Positions 8,195 to 17,024 are shown, numbered from the stretch's first letter. The stretch: 64,000 nucleotides of DNA from Pedobacter ginsenosidimutans (GCF_001442625.1 NZ_LMZQ01000008.1:1-64000); one strand, 5' to 3'. Made by a program: numbers and translations. Notes: generated by a model from the sequence alone, not told the origin.

Positions 8195-9307
8195 TTACCA
8201 GGTTAATTCGCCCTTCATTACATCAACAAAATCATCGAATAAGTAACGCGAATCGTGTGGGCCTGGAGAGGACTCAGGGTGATATTGAACCGAAAATGCT
8301 TTTTTACCTTTAACACGGATACCTTCGATAGATTTATCATTTAAGTTAACGTGGGTAATCTCTACTTTATCAGAATTTCTAACCTCATCAGGAATTACAC
8401 CAAAACCATGGTTTTGTGAAGTAACCTCGCAGTGGTTTTTGATAATGTTTTTTACCGGATGGTTTAATCCGCGGTGACCGTTAAACATTTTCATGGTACC
8501 AATACCGTTCGCTTCGGCCAATAACTGGTGACCTAAGCAGATCCCGAACAATGGTTTGTCAACTGCTAAAATCTCCGTGATCGTTTCTACTGCATAAGGC
8601 ATCACCGATGGATCGCCAGGGCCATTAGAAATGAAATAACCATCAGGGCTGAATTTTTCCATTTCGGCAAAAGTAGTTTTAGCCGGGAAAACCTGAACGT
8701 AGATATCGCGGTTTTCGAAATTGCGCAAAATGTTTTTCTTGATACCTAAATCTAAAGCAGCAACTTTTAAGCTTGCTTCAGGGTTGCCGTAAAAATATGG
8801 TTCAGTTGTGCTTACTTTAGAAGAAAGCTCTAAACCTTCCATTGAGGGTACTTCGGCCAGTTTCTGTTTTAATTCTTCAAGATCGGTAATCTCAGAAGAA
8901 ATAATCGCATTCATTGCGCCTTTATCTCTAATGTGACGAACCAATGCACGAGTGTCGATGTCAGAAATGGCAACCAGGTTATCATTCTGAAAATAATCCT
9001 GAATAGATTCTGTTGCTTCTTTACGGCTATAAACGATGTTGTAATTTTTGCAGACTAAACCAGCAATTTTGATCGAACCCGATTCGATTTCATCTTTGTG
9101 AATACCGTAATTGCCAATATGCGCATTGGTGGTAACCATTATCTGTCCGAAATAACTTGGATCAGTAAAAATTTCCTGGTAACCTGTCATCCCGGTATTA
9201 AAACAAATTTCGCCAGTAGTGGTGCCAATTTTTCCGGCCGCTTTGCCGTAAAAAACTGTGCCATCGGCCAGTAATAAAATCGCAGGTAACTTGGTGTAGT
9301 TAGTCAT
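8195..9307 (-). CDS. carA: carbamoyl phosphate synthase small (glutaminase) subunit
   Basis: The small subunit hydrolyses glutamine and passes ammonia to CarB for carbamoyl phosphate synthesis (pyrimidine and arginine pathways). The 370 residues are full length. The N-terminal domain (1-150) is followed by a class I glutamine amidotransferase with nucleophile Cys257 (FGICLGHQLL) and the catalytic His/Glu pair in SVQYHPESSPGP near 342. The start ATG at 9307 matches the family N-terminus. carB is not adjacent, at least on this side. A hairpin with a T-run lies in the leader and may act as an attenuator. A strong terminator follows. Confidence 0.97.
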   Translation of the reverse strand: MTNYTKLPAILLLADGTVFYGKAAGKIGTTTGEICFNTGMTGYQEIFTDPSYFGQIMVTTNAHIGNYGIHKDEIESGSIKIAGLVCKNYNIVYSRKEATESIQDYFQNDNLVAISDIDTRALVRHIRDKGAMNAIISSEITDLEELKQKLAEVPSMEGLELSSKVSTTEPYFYGNPEASLKVAALDLGIKKNILRNFENRDIYVQVFPAKTTFAEMEKFSPDGYFISNGPGDPSVMPYAVETITEILAVDKPLFGICLGHQLLAEANGIGTMKMFNGHRGLNHPVKNIIKNHCEVTSQNHGFGVIPDEVRNSDKVEITHVNLNDKSIEGIRVKGKKAFSVQYHPESSPGPHDSRYLFDDFVDVMKGELTW

Positions 9308-9344
9308 GGTAATTACAATATGGATTTTGATTTAAAAAAGAGTT

Positions 9345-9375
9345 GAAAAAAGAATGGCTTTCGGCATTAAAGCCG
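9345..9375 (-). promoter_or_regulatory. leader hairpin upstream of carA, possible attenuator
   Basis: On the minus strand GGCTTT (9374-9369) pairs with AAAGCC (9361-9356) and is followed, five bases later, by six Ts. CGGC/GCCG inside the same stretch could form a competing stem. It sits 38-68 bases before the carA ATG. The hairpin is seen; control of carA by it is inference. Confidence 0.35.
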
Positions 9376-9558
9376 TTTTTGCTGGGTGCAAAAAAAGATG
9401 AATATATCCCTTCCATTTCGGGGTACAAAGATAGAGTTTTAGATTGGAAATGTAAAGAGAAAAGTGAAATAAGGTTGGAGGTGTAGGGTATAAGGTATAA
9501 GGCTGATTCCCCCTAAACCTTAAACCTTTTACCTTATGCCTTTTTAAAGAAAAAACAA

Positions 9559-9566
9559 TACTTTTG
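9559..9566 (+). promoter_or_regulatory. -7 promoter box of panB
   Basis: TACTTTTG fits TAnnTTTG; the panB ATG is 19 bases beyond it, giving a leader of about 15 bases. Confidence 0.5.
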
Positions 9567-9585
9567 GCAATACAAAACAAATCCC

Positions 9586-10401
9586 ATGTCGGTACATAAA
9601 GAAATCAAACGCATCACCACGCACACTTTACAGGAAATGAAGCAACGCGGTGAAAAAATATCTATGTTAACAGCCTACGATTACTCGATGGCTACCATTT
9701 TAGATGATGCAGGATTAGACGTTCTACTTGTAGGCGATTCGGCTTCTAATGTAATGGCCGGTCATGAAACAACTTTGCCTATTACACTAGATCAGATGAT
9801 TTACCATGCTGCCTCGGTAATCAGGGCAGTTAAACGTGCTTTTGTTGTTGTCGATTTACCTTTTGGCTCTTATCAGGGAAATTCAAAGGAAGCTTTGAAC
9901 TCAGCGATAAGAATTATGAAAGAATCGGGCGCACACGGTGTTAAATTGGAAGGCGGTGAAGAAATTATCGAATCGGTTCAACGTATTATCACGGCAGGAA
10001 TACCTGTAATGGGGCATTTGGGTTTAACACCTCAATCCATTTATAAATTCGGAACATATACGGTCCGCGCTAAGGAAGAAGAAGAAGCAAATAAGTTAAA
10101 AACTGATGTTTTGGCATTACAGGCTGCGGGCTGTTTTGCTATCGTATTAGAAAAAATTCCTGCTGCTTTAGGTAAAGAAGTTACAGAAAGCTTGAATATC
10201 CCTACTATTGGTATTGGTGCAGGGCAAGACTGTGACGGTCAGGTTTTAGTTGTAAATGATATGATTGGCTTAACAAAAGGGTTTAAACCGCGTTTTTTAC
10301 GTCAGTATATTAATTTATACGATGAAATTTTGGGCGCAGCACAGTCGTACATCCGTGATGTAAAAGCAAACGATTTCCCGAACGAAAAAGAACAGTATTA
10401 A
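9586..10401 (+). CDS. panB: 3-methyl-2-oxobutanoate hydroxymethyltransferase
   Basis: This enzyme makes ketopantoate from 2-oxoisovalerate and methylene-tetrahydrofolate, the first step of pantothenate and coenzyme A synthesis. The 271 residues are full length and show the PanB TIM-barrel marks: [38 protein letters not shown], the metal-binding [11 protein letters not shown], and [23 protein letters not shown] near the C-terminus is also typical. The start ATG follows a good promoter. Its stop codon lies inside a palindromic repeat that runs to the next gene. Confidence 0.97.
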   Translation: MSVHKEIKRITTHTLQEMKQRGEKISMLTAYDYSMATILDDAGLDVLLVGDSASNVMAGHETTLPITLDQMIYHAASVIRAVKRAFVVVDLPFGSYQGNSKEALNSAIRIMKESGAHGVKLEGGEEIIESVQRIITAGIPVMGHLGLTPQSIYKFGTYTVRAKEEEEANKLKTDVLALQAAGCFAIVLEKIPAALGKEVTESLNIPTIGIGAGQDCDGQVLVVNDMIGLTKGFKPRFLRQYINLYDEILGAAQSYIRDVKANDFPNEKEQY

Positions 10402-10504
10402 CCCCAAACCCCTAAAGGGGCTTTATTACATGAGGTTAATATTTAAAAAAATAAATCAATATATAATTTAAATTTAAGTTCCCCTTTAGGGGCGGAGGGG
10501 TTAA
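10400..10504. repeat. inverted pair of G/C-rich palindromic repeats filling the panB-rluA-like gap
   Basis: The left copy (10400-10424) contains CCCCTAAAGGGG and overlaps the panB stop. The right copy (10477-10504) contains CCCCTTTAGGGG and ends directly before the next ATG. The copies are inverted relative to each other and separated by about 50 AT-rich bases. GGAGG at 10494-10498 is six bases from the start codon, an ideal Shine-Dalgarno position. Confidence 0.8.
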
Positions 10505-11191
10505 ATGCCAATTACCGATAACGACATCCTTTTTGAAGACAATCATTTAATCGCCATTAATAAAAGAGCGGGTGATATTGTGCAGGTTGATGAAACCGGC
10601 GATGAGCCTTTGGATGAACAGGTGAAAAAGTATATCGCTAAAAAGTACAATAAGCCAAATGGTGCTTTTTTGGGGGTGGTACATCGTTTAGATCGGCCAG
10701 TAAGTGGTGTAATCTTATTTGCTAAAACGAGTAAGGCTTTGGAACGGATGAATGCTGTTTTTAAAAATAGAGAAGTAAAGAAAACCTATTGGGCAGTGGT
10801 GAAGAACAAGCCAGAGAAAGAGTCGGCTACTTTGATCCATTGGCTGGTTAAAAACCCGCAGAAAAATGTGGTTTCTTATTACAATACAGAGGTTACTGGT
10901 AGCCAGCGTGCTGAGCTTTCTTACAAAGTAAAGGCGAAGGTTGGCGATTATTACCTCTTAGAGGTAGATCCCTTAACCGGACGTTCGCACCAGATCAGGG
11001 TTCAGCTCTCATCAATGGGGTGCCCGATTATGGGTGATAATAAATATGGCTATCCCCGCGGAAGCAGAAAAGGAAGTATCTGTTTACATGCCCGCCGTTT
11101 ACAGTTTATACACCCGGTTAAAAAAGAACCCGTAAATATATTTGCCAGGCTGCCTGTTGATGGTTTTTGGGAACGCTTTGAAGATTTATAG
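10505..11191 (+). CDS. RluA family pseudouridine synthase
   Basis: It converts uridine to pseudouridine in rRNA or tRNA. The 228 residues make a compact RluA catalytic domain without an S4 domain. The catalytic motif is HRLDRPVSGVILFAKTS (Asp in HRLD), and LEVDPLTGRSHQIRVQLS is the second conserved block. It belongs with the short RluA/RluC-type enzymes, but the modified base cannot be told from sequence. The ATG follows a repeat that supplies a GGAGG tract. A terminator lies just after the gene. Confidence 0.92.
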   Translation: MPITDNDILFEDNHLIAINKRAGDIVQVDETGDEPLDEQVKKYIAKKYNKPNGAFLGVVHRLDRPVSGVILFAKTSKALERMNAVFKNREVKKTYWAVVKNKPEKESATLIHWLVKNPQKNVVSYYNTEVTGSQRAELSYKVKAKVGDYYLLEVDPLTGRSHQIRVQLSSMGCPIMGDNKYGYPRGSRKGSICLHARRLQFIHPVKKEPVNIFARLPVDGFWERFEDL

Positions 11192-11217
11192 CACAACATA
11201 TTTAATATAATTAAGAT

Positions 11218-11255
11218 ATCCGATCACAATATTTAAGTATTTGATCGGATTTTTT
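11218..11255 (+). terminator. intrinsic terminator after the pseudouridine synthase gene
   Basis: Nine-base arms ATCCGATCA (11218-11226) and TGATCGGAT (11242-11250) pair perfectly and are followed by a T-run. Confidence 0.88.
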
Positions 11256-11305
11256 ATGATTTGGCATCATATTTCGTCTGTTCAGGACTAAAAACCAAAT
11301 TAATC

Positions 11306-11731
11306 ATGAAAAACACCATCTTATCTATCGCTGCAGCAGGCTTACTGGCTTCTACATTGGTTTCGTGCGATAGCACTAAAAAAACGGAAACAACCAAAGA
11401 CTCAAGCGAAATTTCAGCTAATGGAGACACCATTACTAAAACAACTACAAAAACAACTGAAACAGTTAAAACCGATGCTCCAACTTTCTCAAGTGAAGAG
11501 GTAAACAAAGGGCTTGCTGAATATGCTAAACTTAAAGACGAATATGTTGCGGCTGTGAAAAGTAAAAATGCTACAGAAATTAAAGCGTTAAGCGACAAGT
11601 ATACCGCCTGGGCAAATCAGGCAACAGGCTGGGCAAGTAAGCTAAAGCCAGATGAAATACAAAAATACTCTGATTATATGCTTAAGTTAAGCGAAGAATG
11701 GAGTACTGCGGCTAAGGATGCTTTAAAGTAA
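11306..11731 (+). CDS. small lipoprotein, Thr/Lys-rich linker plus helical domain
   Basis: From the ATG at 11306 this is a 141-residue lipoprotein with lipobox LVSC (Cys21). A low-complexity Thr/Lys/Ser stretch (about 22-62) acts as a tether. A predicted helical part follows (SSEEVNKGLAEYAKLKDEYV), spaced like a small helical bundle. An upstream TTG at 11261 would add 15 residues without signal-peptide character and was rejected. No known family was recognised; such proteins are common in Pedobacter-like genomes. It stands alone after a terminator. Confidence 0.75.
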   Translation: MKNTILSIAAAGLLASTLVSCDSTKKTETTKDSSEISANGDTITKTTTKTTETVKTDAPTFSSEEVNKGLAEYAKLKDEYVAAVKSKNATEIKALSDKYTAWANQATGWASKLKPDEIQKYSDYMLKLSEEWSTAAKDALK

Positions 11732-11774
11732 TTTTAAAATAATAAGAAAACTGGTCATAATGCAGACTAGAAAC

Positions 11775-11843
11775 TGTCACGTTGAGCCTGTCGAAACGCC
11801 TTAAATATATTTTAAAGTGTCCTTCGACAGGCTCAGGATGACA
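11775..11843. repeat. inverted repeat of the GAGCCTGTCGAA family
   Basis: Arms of 21 bases (11775-11795 and 11823-11843) pair at 18 positions; the core is GAGCCTGTCGAA/TTCGACAGGCTC. It lies in the convergent gap between two lipoprotein genes and may also stop transcription from both sides. Confidence 0.7.
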
Positions 11844-11869
11844 ATTCTTTCTTAAGTATGCACCCTCTT

Positions 11870-12343
11870 TTATTTACAATCAATTTTGTTAAAAGTCATC
11901 GATTCATCAAACTTTAGTTTGTTTAGGTCTTTGAACTTGGTTTCTCCTTTTACTTCCTGTACATCGCCAAACCCCTCTGCTAGCTGATCACCCTTTTTCA
12001 AAAAAGCCACTTCCCTAATTGATGTTTTGCCTTCAGACTGAAAAGTATAGTTTGCAATTATGGTATCGCCTTTAACAATTCCGGCTATAGTGCCTGCATT
12101 TTTATCTTTTTCGTATAAATTATAACCTAGTGTACCAGCTACCTTATTATCCGCTGTTTTTAACGATAGGGTGGCCGTATCTCGGTTTTTAATGTACTGG
12201 TAGCACCGAATAGAATCGGGGCTTGCCGTTGCATTGGTTACTATGGTAGAATCTATTTTGGTCTGTGTTTTTTTTGCCGTGCCGCCCTGGCACGATGCCA
12301 TCATTAAAGTGGCTACTCCTAGCATTGGGATGATGTTTTTCAT
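11870..12343 (-). CDS. hypothetical lipoprotein
   Basis: From the ATG at 12343 this is a 157-residue lipoprotein with lipobox MMASC (Cys18). The open frame extends 28 codons further upstream, but those residues lack signal-peptide character and put the lipobox out of place, so the later start is chosen. The mature part has predicted beta strands (TATLSLKTADNKVAGTLGYN, then GDTIIANYTFQSEGKT), suggesting a small beta-barrel or sandwich. It faces the other small lipoprotein gene across an inverted repeat. Function unknown. Confidence 0.72.
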   Translation of the reverse strand: MKNIIPMLGVATLMMASCQGGTAKKTQTKIDSTIVTNATASPDSIRCYQYIKNRDTATLSLKTADNKVAGTLGYNLYEKDKNAGTIAGIVKGDTIIANYTFQSEGKTSIREVAFLKKGDQLAEGFGDVQEVKGETKFKDLNKLKFDESMTFNKIDCK

Positions 12344-12494
12344 TAGGATATATCTTTTCTTATCGGATTGATTTTTTATTATTAAGCAAAGCCCTTGCCA
12401 AAAAGATTCGTCGACCTCTGTGCCCATCTTTACATCGGACTTAAACTATCCTAAATATATGAGCTATGTGATAAGCTTATCACGGAAGTTTCAT

Positions 12495-13799
12495 TTAAAA
12501 AAATAACGAAATACTGGTTCCTTTGTGTTCTTCAGATTTAATATCGACCTCTATTTTATGGAACCGGGCAATACTTTGCACAATGGCCAGCCCCAAGCCA
12601 AAGCCATTTTCTTCGGTATTTCCCCTTTTAAACCGATCGAAAGCATTTTCTACCAGTGCCGGGCTCATACCCGATCCGGTATCGCTAATGGTGAGAATAT
12701 AATTTTCGGCTTCTGTTTTATCTGTTACAGCAATCGTACCCCCCTCAACATTGTACTTTATCGCATTATTAATGATATTGATTAAAAGGGTATGTATCAG
12801 TGCTTTATTGCCAGTAAAGTGAAAGTCTTTTGAAAGGTGGACATTATAACTGATGTTTTTATCTGCTATTCGATCTTCCAGATCTTCATATATATCATCG
12901 ATTTCCTGTTTGAGACTAATTTCTTCGGTTTTGAGGTACTGATTGTTTTCTACCTTTGAAATGAGCAGCAAACTGTTGATAATTACCTTTAAACGGTTTA
13001 AGGTTTTTAAAGAGGCGTAGATTTTGTTTTCGTGCTCTACCGGAATATCTGGCGTGTTAAGCATATTTTCGAAGCGCGTGCTTAGAATTGAAATGGGGGT
13101 AAGCAGCTCATGCGAAACATTAGCAATAAACTGCTTTTCTAAAGCGAAAAGTGTATTTATTTTACGCATTAAAGAGTTTATACTATTATCAAGGATTTTA
13201 AAATCACTGGTACTGGTGGGGATATTCTGGTAATTGTAATGGGAAGGATCATCAACCAAGTTGATTTTTTTGTCGATAATGCGATAAAATGGCTTGAGTA
13301 AAAAATTAGAGAAGGTAAAATCAGCAACCAGCGTAATGAGCAACGCTGCAACGAGTACAATGAGCATATAAAAGCGGATCGAATTTTTAATCGATTGGAG
13401 CGCCGTCATCGTTTCCCCAATTTCCAGGTTGTACCAGTTTGTATGGTAAGAGAATTTATAGTTTAAAATGCGGTATACCTCAATATCGCCCTCTATCTCT
13501 CTTTTTTCGGTAAATACCTTCGCGGTAGAATCTTTTTGATTATCGGGTATATCCGTTAACACAATAAATTCTTCCTTTAAAATATTGTAGTCGGTAAATG
13601 ATTGTTCTTTGTTTAAAAGGCTGTCGATCTCATTATCATTTAAATTTTTGATGATTTTGTTCTTCTTTTTGATTAAACGGTTATCAAGCTGGTTGTAGGC
13701 AAGTCTGTCTAACGAGAATAAAATGATAGCCCCCAACACCAAGATGATGGCGATTTTGGTTACTGCATTGTATAAAGAAAACTTAACCTGTAACTTCAT
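12495..13799 (-). CDS. two-component sensor histidine kinase
   Basis: This membrane kinase has 434 residues: membrane helix about 12-30, a periplasmic sensor part about 31-140, a second helix about 142-163, a HAMP-like linker, then the kinase core. The phospho-accepting His is His230 (NVSHELLTPISI), the N-box is NIINNAIKYN (341-350), G1 is DTGSGM (373-378) and G2 is GFGLGLAI (399-406). It is encoded 91 bases after its response regulator on the same strand. The layout resembles the ArlS/CusS type, but the signal is unknown. Confidence 0.93.
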   Translation of the reverse strand: MKLQVKFSLYNAVTKIAIILVLGAIILFSLDRLAYNQLDNRLIKKKNKIIKNLNDNEIDSLLNKEQSFTDYNILKEEFIVLTDIPDNQKDSTAKVFTEKREIEGDIEVYRILNYKFSYHTNWYNLEIGETMTALQSIKNSIRFYMLIVLVAALLITLVADFTFSNFLLKPFYRIIDKKINLVDDPSHYNYQNIPTSTSDFKILDNSINSLMRKINTLFALEKQFIANVSHELLTPISILSTRFENMLNTPDIPVEHENKIYASLKTLNRLKVIINSLLLISKVENNQYLKTEEISLKQEIDDIYEDLEDRIADKNISYNVHLSKDFHFTGNKALIHTLLINIINNAIKYNVEGGTIAVTDKTEAENYILTISDTGSGMSPALVENAFDRFKRGNTEENGFGLGLAIVQSIARFHKIEVDIKSEEHKGTSISLFF

Positions 13800-13890
13800 T
13801 TTGTTTAATGGTTCATTGGTTCAATTGTCATTCGTTCATTGATAGATCGACGCTTAACTTCTGACTTCAGACCTCCGGCTTCCCGACGCT

Positions 13891-14568
13891 CTAGCAATTG
13901 ATCCTATAGCCAATACTCCTTACGGTTTCAAACCAATCTGTTGCACTAACTGCTGCAAGTTTTTTTCGCAGGTTTTTAACATGAACATCAACAAAGTTGG
14001 AATCAGAATTAACTTCTAAAATATCACCCCAAACATGTTCGGTTAAACTCATTCTCGATACCACACGGTTTTTGTTCAATACCAAATAGTTGAATATTTC
14101 GAATTCCTTTTTGGTTAGATTTAATCTCTCATCACCAAATGAAACGGTCCTGTTCTGAATGTTGAGCAAAAAATTATGAATGTTTACCTCATTTTTCTCT
14201 AACTTGTGTTTTCTTCGGGTAATGGCATGCATACGCGCTAAAAGTTCATTTAAAGAAAATGGTTTGGGTAGATAATCATCTGCACCTTCATCAAGACCTT
14301 TAATCCGGTCATCAACAGCACTACGGGCGGTTAAGATAATTACAGCATCATCACGATCTTTCATGGTTTTTAACTGTTTTAAAATTTCAAAACCATCACC
14401 ATCTGGCAAACCTAAATCGAGTAAAATGAAATCATAATTGTTTACAAATATTTTTTCCTCCGCAGAAGATTTTTTCCAGGCATGCTCTACAATAAATCCT
14501 TCTTTACTTAAGAATTCATCCATTTCAAGCGCCAGGCTTTTTTCATCTTCAACTATGAGTACATTCAT
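13891..14568 (-). CDS. response regulator, OmpR/PhoB family
   Basis: This 225-residue regulator has a receiver domain (1-120) with acidic pocket residues at 7-9, phospho-acceptor Asp51 (FILLDLGLPDGDG), and the switch Lys102 in DYLPKPFSL. A C-terminal winged helix (about 125-223) carries the OmpR-type LTKKEFEIFNYLVLNKNRVV and VDVHVKNLRKKL segments. It is first in an operon with the histidine kinase. Targets are not visible from the window. Confidence 0.95.
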   Translation of the reverse strand: MNVLIVEDEKSLALEMDEFLSKEGFIVEHAWKKSSAEEKIFVNNYDFILLDLGLPDGDGFEILKQLKTMKDRDDAVIILTARSAVDDRIKGLDEGADDYLPKPFSLNELLARMHAITRRKHKLEKNEVNIHNFLLNIQNRTVSFGDERLNLTKKEFEIFNYLVLNKNRVVSRMSLTEHVWGDILEVNSDSNFVDVHVKNLRKKLAAVSATDWFETVRSIGYRINC

Positions 14569-14625
14569 TTCAGTTAACCATTAGTAGTTTTAATCTCTCA
14601 GCTTTTTACGCTATGCGCTTTGCTT

Positions 14626-15816
14626 TTACCCTGCAACTAAGTTAATATTTTTTAAGATGATCGCACAAGCTTCTTCAATTTCTTCTTTGGTTATAATTAA
14701 AGGAGGGGCAATGCGCATAGAGTTGCTGCAATGTAAAAACCAGTCTGATAAAACACCATCTAAAATGCAGGCATCAATGATTTTTTTATTGATCCCGAAA
14801 TTTTCAAATTCAACCGCCAACATTAAACCTTTTCCCCTAATTTCTTTAATGGCAGGATGTTGAAGGAGTTGTTTAAACAATTGCCCTTTTTCTTCTACTT
14901 CATCAACAATGTGATTATCAACCAAGGTGCGCAAAGTAGCCAATCCAGCAGCGCAACAGACTGGATGCCCCCCAAAAGTAGTCATGTGGCCTAGGATTGG
15001 GCTGTGCGATAACACCGACATGATTTCCAACGAACTGATAAAGGCCCCAATTGGCATTCCACCACCAATTCCTTTCGCCAGGAGCAGCACATCGGGCACA
15101 ATATTATAATGCTGAAAGGCGAACATTTTACCGCTGCGGCCGAAGCCAGATTGTATTTCGTCGAAGATTAATAAAGTTCCGGTTTCTGTGCATTTGGTCC
15201 GCAAAGCCTGCATGTAGCTTAAATCGGCTACCCGAATTCCGGCTTCACCTTGTATAGGTTCGATAAAAACAGCAGCAATTTCTGTGGTAATTTTTTCGAG
15301 ATCAGCAACGTTATTATGTTGAATAAAACTTACATGTGGCAAGAACGGGCCATAGCCGGAGGAATAGAAATCGCTTTCCATTAAACTTTCGGCACCCTGC
15401 GTACTCCCGTGGTAAGCATTTTTGCAGGCAATAAACCCTTTACGGCCAGTATAACGTTTGGCTAGTTTCATGGCGCCTTCTACAGCCTCGGTTCCTGAGT
15501 TTAAAAAATAGGTGCAGCTTAAGCCTTGAGGTAAAATATCGGCAAGGGCTTTGGCAAAATTTACCTGGGGCGTTTGTACATATTCACCATAAACCATCAG
15601 GTGCATATAGGTTTCTGCCTGCTCTTGAATGGCTTTCACTACCGCGGGGTGGCAATGGCCAACATTACTAACACCGATACCCGCAATTAGATCGATGTGT
15701 TTTCTGTTTTGGGCATCGTAAATGTAAATTCCTTTAGCCCTTACAAATTCGAGCATAAGCGGCTCCGGGGAGGTTTGTGCATTGTGTTGTAAAAACAACT
15801 GACGTTGGGTAAGCAT
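14626..15816 (-). CDS. class III aminotransferase (acetylornithine/4-aminobutyrate type)
   Basis: This PLP-dependent enzyme of 396 residues belongs to the fold-type I class III aminotransferases. Marks include FLNSGTEAVEGAMKLAKRYT, the PLP-phosphate region AYHGSTQGAES, IFDEIQSGFGRSG with the cofactor-pairing Asp, and LLAKGIGGGMPIGAF with the Schiff-base Lys. The family covers ArgD, ornithine and GABA aminotransferases; no arg genes are nearby, so the substrate is left open. A promoter box lies only four bases before the ATG, after the terminator of the upstream sigma-factor operon. Confidence 0.9.
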   Translation of the reverse strand: MLTQRQLFLQHNAQTSPEPLMLEFVRAKGIYIYDAQNRKHIDLIAGIGVSNVGHCHPAVVKAIQEQAETYMHLMVYGEYVQTPQVNFAKALADILPQGLSCTYFLNSGTEAVEGAMKLAKRYTGRKGFIACKNAYHGSTQGAESLMESDFYSSGYGPFLPHVSFIQHNNVADLEKITTEIAAVFIEPIQGEAGIRVADLSYMQALRTKCTETGTLLIFDEIQSGFGRSGKMFAFQHYNIVPDVLLLAKGIGGGMPIGAFISSLEIMSVLSHSPILGHMTTFGGHPVCCAAGLATLRTLVDNHIVDEVEEKGQLFKQLLQHPAIKEIRGKGLMLAVEFENFGINKKIIDACILDGVLSDWFLHCSNSMRIAPPLIITKEEIEEACAIILKNINLVAG

Positions 15817-15820
15817 GGCA

Positions 15821-15828
15821 CAAAAGTA
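15821..15828 (-). promoter_or_regulatory. -7 promoter box of the aminotransferase gene, start-codon proximal
   Basis: Minus-strand TACTTTTG fits TAnnTTTG and ends four bases before the ATG, predicting a leaderless mRNA. A TTTA 19 bases upstream is a weak -33 candidate. Confidence 0.5.
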
Positions 15829-15853
15829 CGGAAATGAAAGAGTGCTTTAAAAC

Positions 15854-15884
15854 AAAAAAGACCTACATTGCTGTAAGTCTTTTT
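15854..15884 (-). terminator. intrinsic terminator of the ECF sigma operon
   Basis: Stem AAAAAGAC/GTCTTTTT with an inner TAC/GTA extension across one mismatch. On the minus strand it begins just after the stop at 15887 and ends in a T-run. Confidence 0.75.
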
Positions 15885-15886
15885 CT

Positions 15887-16327
15887 TTATTGCCTTTGGC
15901 CGCCTTTAAATCTATTGAGTAACTCGCGTTTAAAACCTTCCTGCGCCCGGTAAAACTTTCCAACAATTTTTATCGGCAATACCGATTTAAGTTTGTTGTA
16001 ATATTTTTTATCAAGATTAAGGTCTTTTTGCTTGAAGTCGAATTCGCTTGTAATTAAACTTTGTACCTGTGCATCGGTTAGGTTATCTATTTCAGTAGTT
16101 TTTCTGAAAGAGATCATTTTCTGCATGCGTTCTTTGCGCAAGGCGTTTTGTTCTGCCTGCATATCGTTATAAATCGGCCAGAAAATCTTAGCCTCTTCTG
16201 GTGATAAATCCAGTTTTTGAGTGAAAAAAGCTATTTTAAGTGATTCTATTTCCTCTCCCTTTGGTTTTTGTGCCAATAGGGTTGTGGGTAATAAAAACAT
16301 TAAAGCAACAAAAAGTAAATTCTTCAT
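15887..16327 (-). CDS. periplasmic helical protein of ECF sigma operon (Spy/CpxP-like)
   Basis: This 146-residue protein has a signal peptide (1-19, ending LLAQ). The mature chain is rich in Lys/Glu and predicted all-helical, with LDLSPEEAKIFWPIYNDM followed by LRKERMQKM. This pattern resembles the LTxxQ-type periplasmic helical proteins near Spy and CpxP and proteins labelled sensor of ECF-type sigma factor in Bacteroidota. It ends the operon of sigma factor, putative anti-sigma and this gene, seven bases after the anti-sigma gene. It is probably an envelope-stress partner; direct function is inference. Confidence 0.75.
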   Translation of the reverse strand: MKNLLFVALMFLLPTTLLAQKPKGEEIESLKIAFFTQKLDLSPEEAKIFWPIYNDMQAEQNALRKERMQKMISFRKTTEIDNLTDAQVQSLITSEFDFKQKDLNLDKKYYNKLKSVLPIKIVGKFYRAQEGFKRELLNRFKGGQRQ

Positions 16328-16334
16328 TTCTGTA

Positions 16335-16991
16335 TTAATTATTTAGTTCCTGAGATAAATCACTTGACGAGAAATTACTCAAGATGTAGTTTTCCATTTC
16401 TGTATCTGACGCAGAAGCAGTTTTTATATTAGATGATGTAGTATTTTGCGCTTCCAAATGATCGATGATCGTACTTTCGTCAATATCATACAATAGTTGT
16501 TCGTTTATTGCTTCTGCAGATTGTGTTTGCTGAACTGCCATGGTAGAACCGTTCTGGTAAAAATAAACGCCAAACGAAGCCATTAATAAGAAACAGGCCG
16601 CACTTGCATATTTAACAATGCTACGTCTCCATAAAGGAATAATTTTGGTCTCCTTTTTAGGTTCCGATGCCGCAATCCTATCGGCAATTCTACGCTGCAG
16701 GGTGTCGAAATAATTTTCGGGTACTGCAAAGGCCTGATCTGCCTTAGGTATTTCAGACAAGGCAATTCTAGTTTGTATTCGTTCCGTTAAATCTTCAAAA
16801 TAATTCTGCGGAACTTCAAAATTATTGTTACTTGTTTTCTGTTTCAATCCATCTAAAAAGACAGCAGAAAAAATAGCCTCATCACAATTTTCGAAATATC
16901 CATCAGGAACGGAGAAAGGATTACGTTTCCCAATTGCTGCAAGTGCAGGGGCTTCGTTCATCCAATCGTTATTTTCTATATTTTCGTTCAT
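16335..16991 (-). CDS. putative membrane anti-sigma factor with triple FxVPxxYF motif
   Basis: From the ATG at 16991 it has 218 residues. The cytoplasmic N-terminal half carries three copies of a short motif: FSVPDGYF (26-33), FEVPQNYF (58-65) and FAVPENYF (88-95), each followed by an acidic/basic helix. One membrane helix follows (about 126-145), then a periplasmic tail. Position between an ECF sigma factor gene and a periplasmic protein gene points to an anti-sigma role (inference); no zinc-binding ZAS motif is present. The upstream TTG at 17009 is rejected. Confidence 0.72.
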   Translation of the reverse strand: MNENIENNDWMNEAPALAAIGKRNPFSVPDGYFENCDEAIFSAVFLDGLKQKTSNNNFEVPQNYFEDLTERIQTRIALSEIPKADQAFAVPENYFDTLQRRIADRIAASEPKKETKIIPLWRRSIVKYASAACFLLMASFGVYFYQNGSTMAVQQTQSAEAINEQLLYDIDESTIIDHLEAQNTTSSNIKTASASDTEMENYILSNFSSSDLSQELNN

Positions 16992-17024
16992 CACAGATAT
17001 ATGATACAATTAAAGTGAAAAGGT

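Noticed and set aside
9332..9580. Minus-strand frame in the carA-panB gap
   Set aside because: It crosses the leader hairpin and the panB promoter and has no protein-like features.
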